Of a stretch of DNA of 7,202 nt, positions 6,193 through 7,202 are shown piece after piece. The DNA is from an uncultured Bacilli bacterium (GTDB taxonomy: Bacteria; Bacillota_I; Bacilli_A; RF39; UBA660), in the NCBI GenBank assembly GCA_947589165.1, contig CANQCH010000057.1, forward strand, positions 1-7,202. The letters are read 5' to 3'. Every line of letters begins with the position of its first letter. Position 1 is the stretch's first letter. The notes under the pieces were generated by a model, which searched no databases, was not told the origin of the DNA, and worked only from the letters and a program-made list of their open reading frames with translations. A program made the translations under genes and the position numbers.

Positions 6193-7098
6193 TTATAACA
6201 ATCTTTGGCCATTAACTAAAGGATTTAAACTTCTTTTTTTAATATATGGTAAGGCTATGTCATCAATTTCCTCAATTTTAATTTGGGTAAATTGCTTTAA
6301 TAAATTTTGCATTTGGCCATCTTGACAACTATTTAAAATCTGCATCAATTCTTCTTCATTATAAGTAAATAAATTTTCGTAACGATAAAGTCCTAAATTT
6401 AAGCCCAATTGCGTAATATTAGCCAAAAGTTGCATCATATAATTATCTTCTCGCGAATGACAAAATTGATCTATATTTTCACTCGTCGTCCAAACTTTTT
6501 CCGCGATCACGGCAGAAGCAAAGCCGATTTCGACTTTCCCCTTAATATCCATTACTTTTAAATTATTGATGATTAAAAATATATCATATAAATTTAAATC
6601 TTTAGTCCATGCGTAACCAGTTAAAATAAGACCATCTAACCGATCAGCACAAACTTTCGGTCTTTCGTTATCAACTATGGAATATTGTTTATAATTAATA
6701 ATCGCCGTTAAAGGAATATTATCCATGGCTAAAAGTTTCTGTAATTGCCAATCACTTTGTAAAATTAACGCTGTATTGGCTTCCGTACTTTCTTGTTTAG
6801 CATAATCACCATTCATATAATCAATCGCATGAGAAAAGCAAGGAGTTGCGACATCGTGAAATAACGCCGCTAAAGTGGAAATTTTATCATGCGTTAACCG
6901 ATACGTTAGAAGAGCCGTTGTAAGAGAATGATCAAATCGACTAATATTTTCTTTAAATTGATAGATTTCTTTCGAAGCATATGTCATCCCACAAAAATAA
7001 CTAACTTTTTTTAATCTTTTTAAAGTTGGAACTTGTAAATATTTATCTAAAAAATTAGGAATTGGACCTAATAAGGCCTTATAATAATCTAAAAACAT
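6193..7098 (-). CDS. HD-domain phosphohydrolase
   Basis: This 301-residue protein carries an HD metal-dependent phosphohydrolase domain (about 50-160). The likely metal ligands are H57 in RFDHSL, the H81-D82 doublet in ALFHDVATPCFSH, and D152 in ADRLDG. The arrangement recalls dNTP triphosphohydrolase-related HD proteins (COG1078-like). However, the usual 'HDIGH' is HDVAT here, so the second histidine is absent; I recall a subgroup with HDIAT at this place, so this looks like a subfamily trait rather than damage. The substrate cannot be told; nucleotides are the usual guess. There is no signal peptide or membrane segment. The start is firm: GGAGG (7110..7106) lies seven bases before the ATG, with an extended -10 promoter just upstream. 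It is the first gene of a run with two flavoproteins, 21 bp ahead of the first. Confidence 0.88.
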   Translation of the reverse strand: MFLDYYKALLGPIPNFLDKYLQVPTLKRLKKVSYFCGMTYASKEIYQFKENISRFDHSLTTALLTYRLTHDKISTLAALFHDVATPCFSHAIDYMNGDYAKQESTEANTALILQSDWQLQKLLAMDNIPLTAIINYKQYSIVDNERPKVCADRLDGLILTGYAWTKDLNLYDIFLIINNLKVMDIKGKVEIGFASAVIAEKVWTTSENIDQFCHSREDNYMMQLLANITQLGLNLGLYRYENLFTYNEEELMQILNSCQDGQMQNLLKQFTQIKIEEIDDIALPYIKKRSLNPLVNGQRLL

Positions 7099-7125
7099 CA
7101 GGAAACCTCCTTTTTATGTCCTCCT

Positions 7126-7154
7126 ATTATAGCACAATTTTTTTATTTTTTCAT
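7126..7154 (-). promoter_or_regulatory. Extended -10 promoter of the HD/flavoprotein operon
   Basis: On the minus strand a perfect TATAAT (7131..7126) is preceded by TGC, giving the extended -10 form TGnTATAAT. A weak -35, ATGAAA (7154..7149, 4 of 6), sits 17 bp upstream. Transcription should start near 7119 with a leader of about 21 nt. A second AGGAGG (7125..7120) lies between the -10 and the predicted start, so it is probably not transcribed; the functional ribosome site is the GGAGG at 7110..7106. Confidence 0.75.
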
Positions 7155-7162
7155 AAAAAATA

Positions 7163-7186
7163 AAAATACAGCTGATGCTGTATTTT
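7163..7186 (-). terminator. Rho-independent terminator of a gene off the right edge
   Basis: A perfect 10-bp stem, AAAATACAGC with GCTGTATTTT, closes a 4-nt loop. On the minus strand the stem is followed by T-A-TTTTTT, a good U-tract; on the plus strand the tail is poorer. It would end a gene entering from the right. One frame there reads L-N-C-D-E and then TAA at 7187..7185, so the stop codon may run into the stem, but 16 bases are too few to confirm a coding region. Confidence 0.75.
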
Positions 7187-7202
7187 ATTCATCACAATTA
7201 AG

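Noticed and set aside
7120..7125. Second AGGAGG upstream of the HD gene as a ribosome site for a leader peptide
   Set aside because: It lies between the -10 and the predicted transcription start, and no ATG, GTG or TTG follows at a suitable distance.

Overview
The window is AT-rich DNA, probably from a low-GC Bacillota (Clostridia- or Bacilli-like). The case rests on strong GGAGG-type ribosome sites, sigma-A promoters with TATAAT boxes, mostly TAA stops, and the gene families present: DUF1653, a COG2509 flavoprotein, a GPT-rich collagen-like protein and a LexA/DinR-like box. TGA is a stop and TGG encodes Trp, so this is not the Mycoplasma/Spiroplasma code. The species cannot be fixed from the sequence. 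All seven genes lie on the minus strand, so the text below reads from high to low coordinates. No gap exceeds about 110 bases, and I see no RNA genes, mobile elements, CRISPR arrays or plus-strand genes.

Right side (7202 to about 3390): a terminator hairpin closes a gene that lies off the right edge. An extended -10 promoter then starts a tight run of three genes: an HD-domain phosphohydrolase, a YhiN/HI0933-family flavoprotein, and a COG2509 FAD-dependent dehydrogenase whose start overlaps the preceding stop by 8 bp. Their substrates are unknown.

Middle (3389 to 1713): a 431-residue collagen-like protein has four Gly-X-Y tracts separated by small globular modules and ends in a globular head. 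It has no signal peptide or wall anchor. A 14-bp palindrome sits in front of it. An 81-residue DUF1653 protein follows, with its own near-consensus promoter and a hairpin terminator that begins in its stop codon.

Left side (1712 to 1): a two-gene putative DNA repair/modification operon. The first gene is a radical SAM protein with a C-terminal helix-hairpin-helix (TIGR03916-type). The second, overlapping it by ATGA and cut by the window edge, is its usual partner, a DUF4130/TIGR03915-type protein. Two signals make this the most interesting part of the window. A 13/14 match to the Bacillus LexA (DinR) SOS box overlaps the -35 of the operon's promoter. The radical SAM protein also ends in QLSLF, a consensus beta-sliding-clamp-binding peptide. 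Together they suggest a DNA-damage-induced, clamp-tethered radical SAM system of unknown chemistry.
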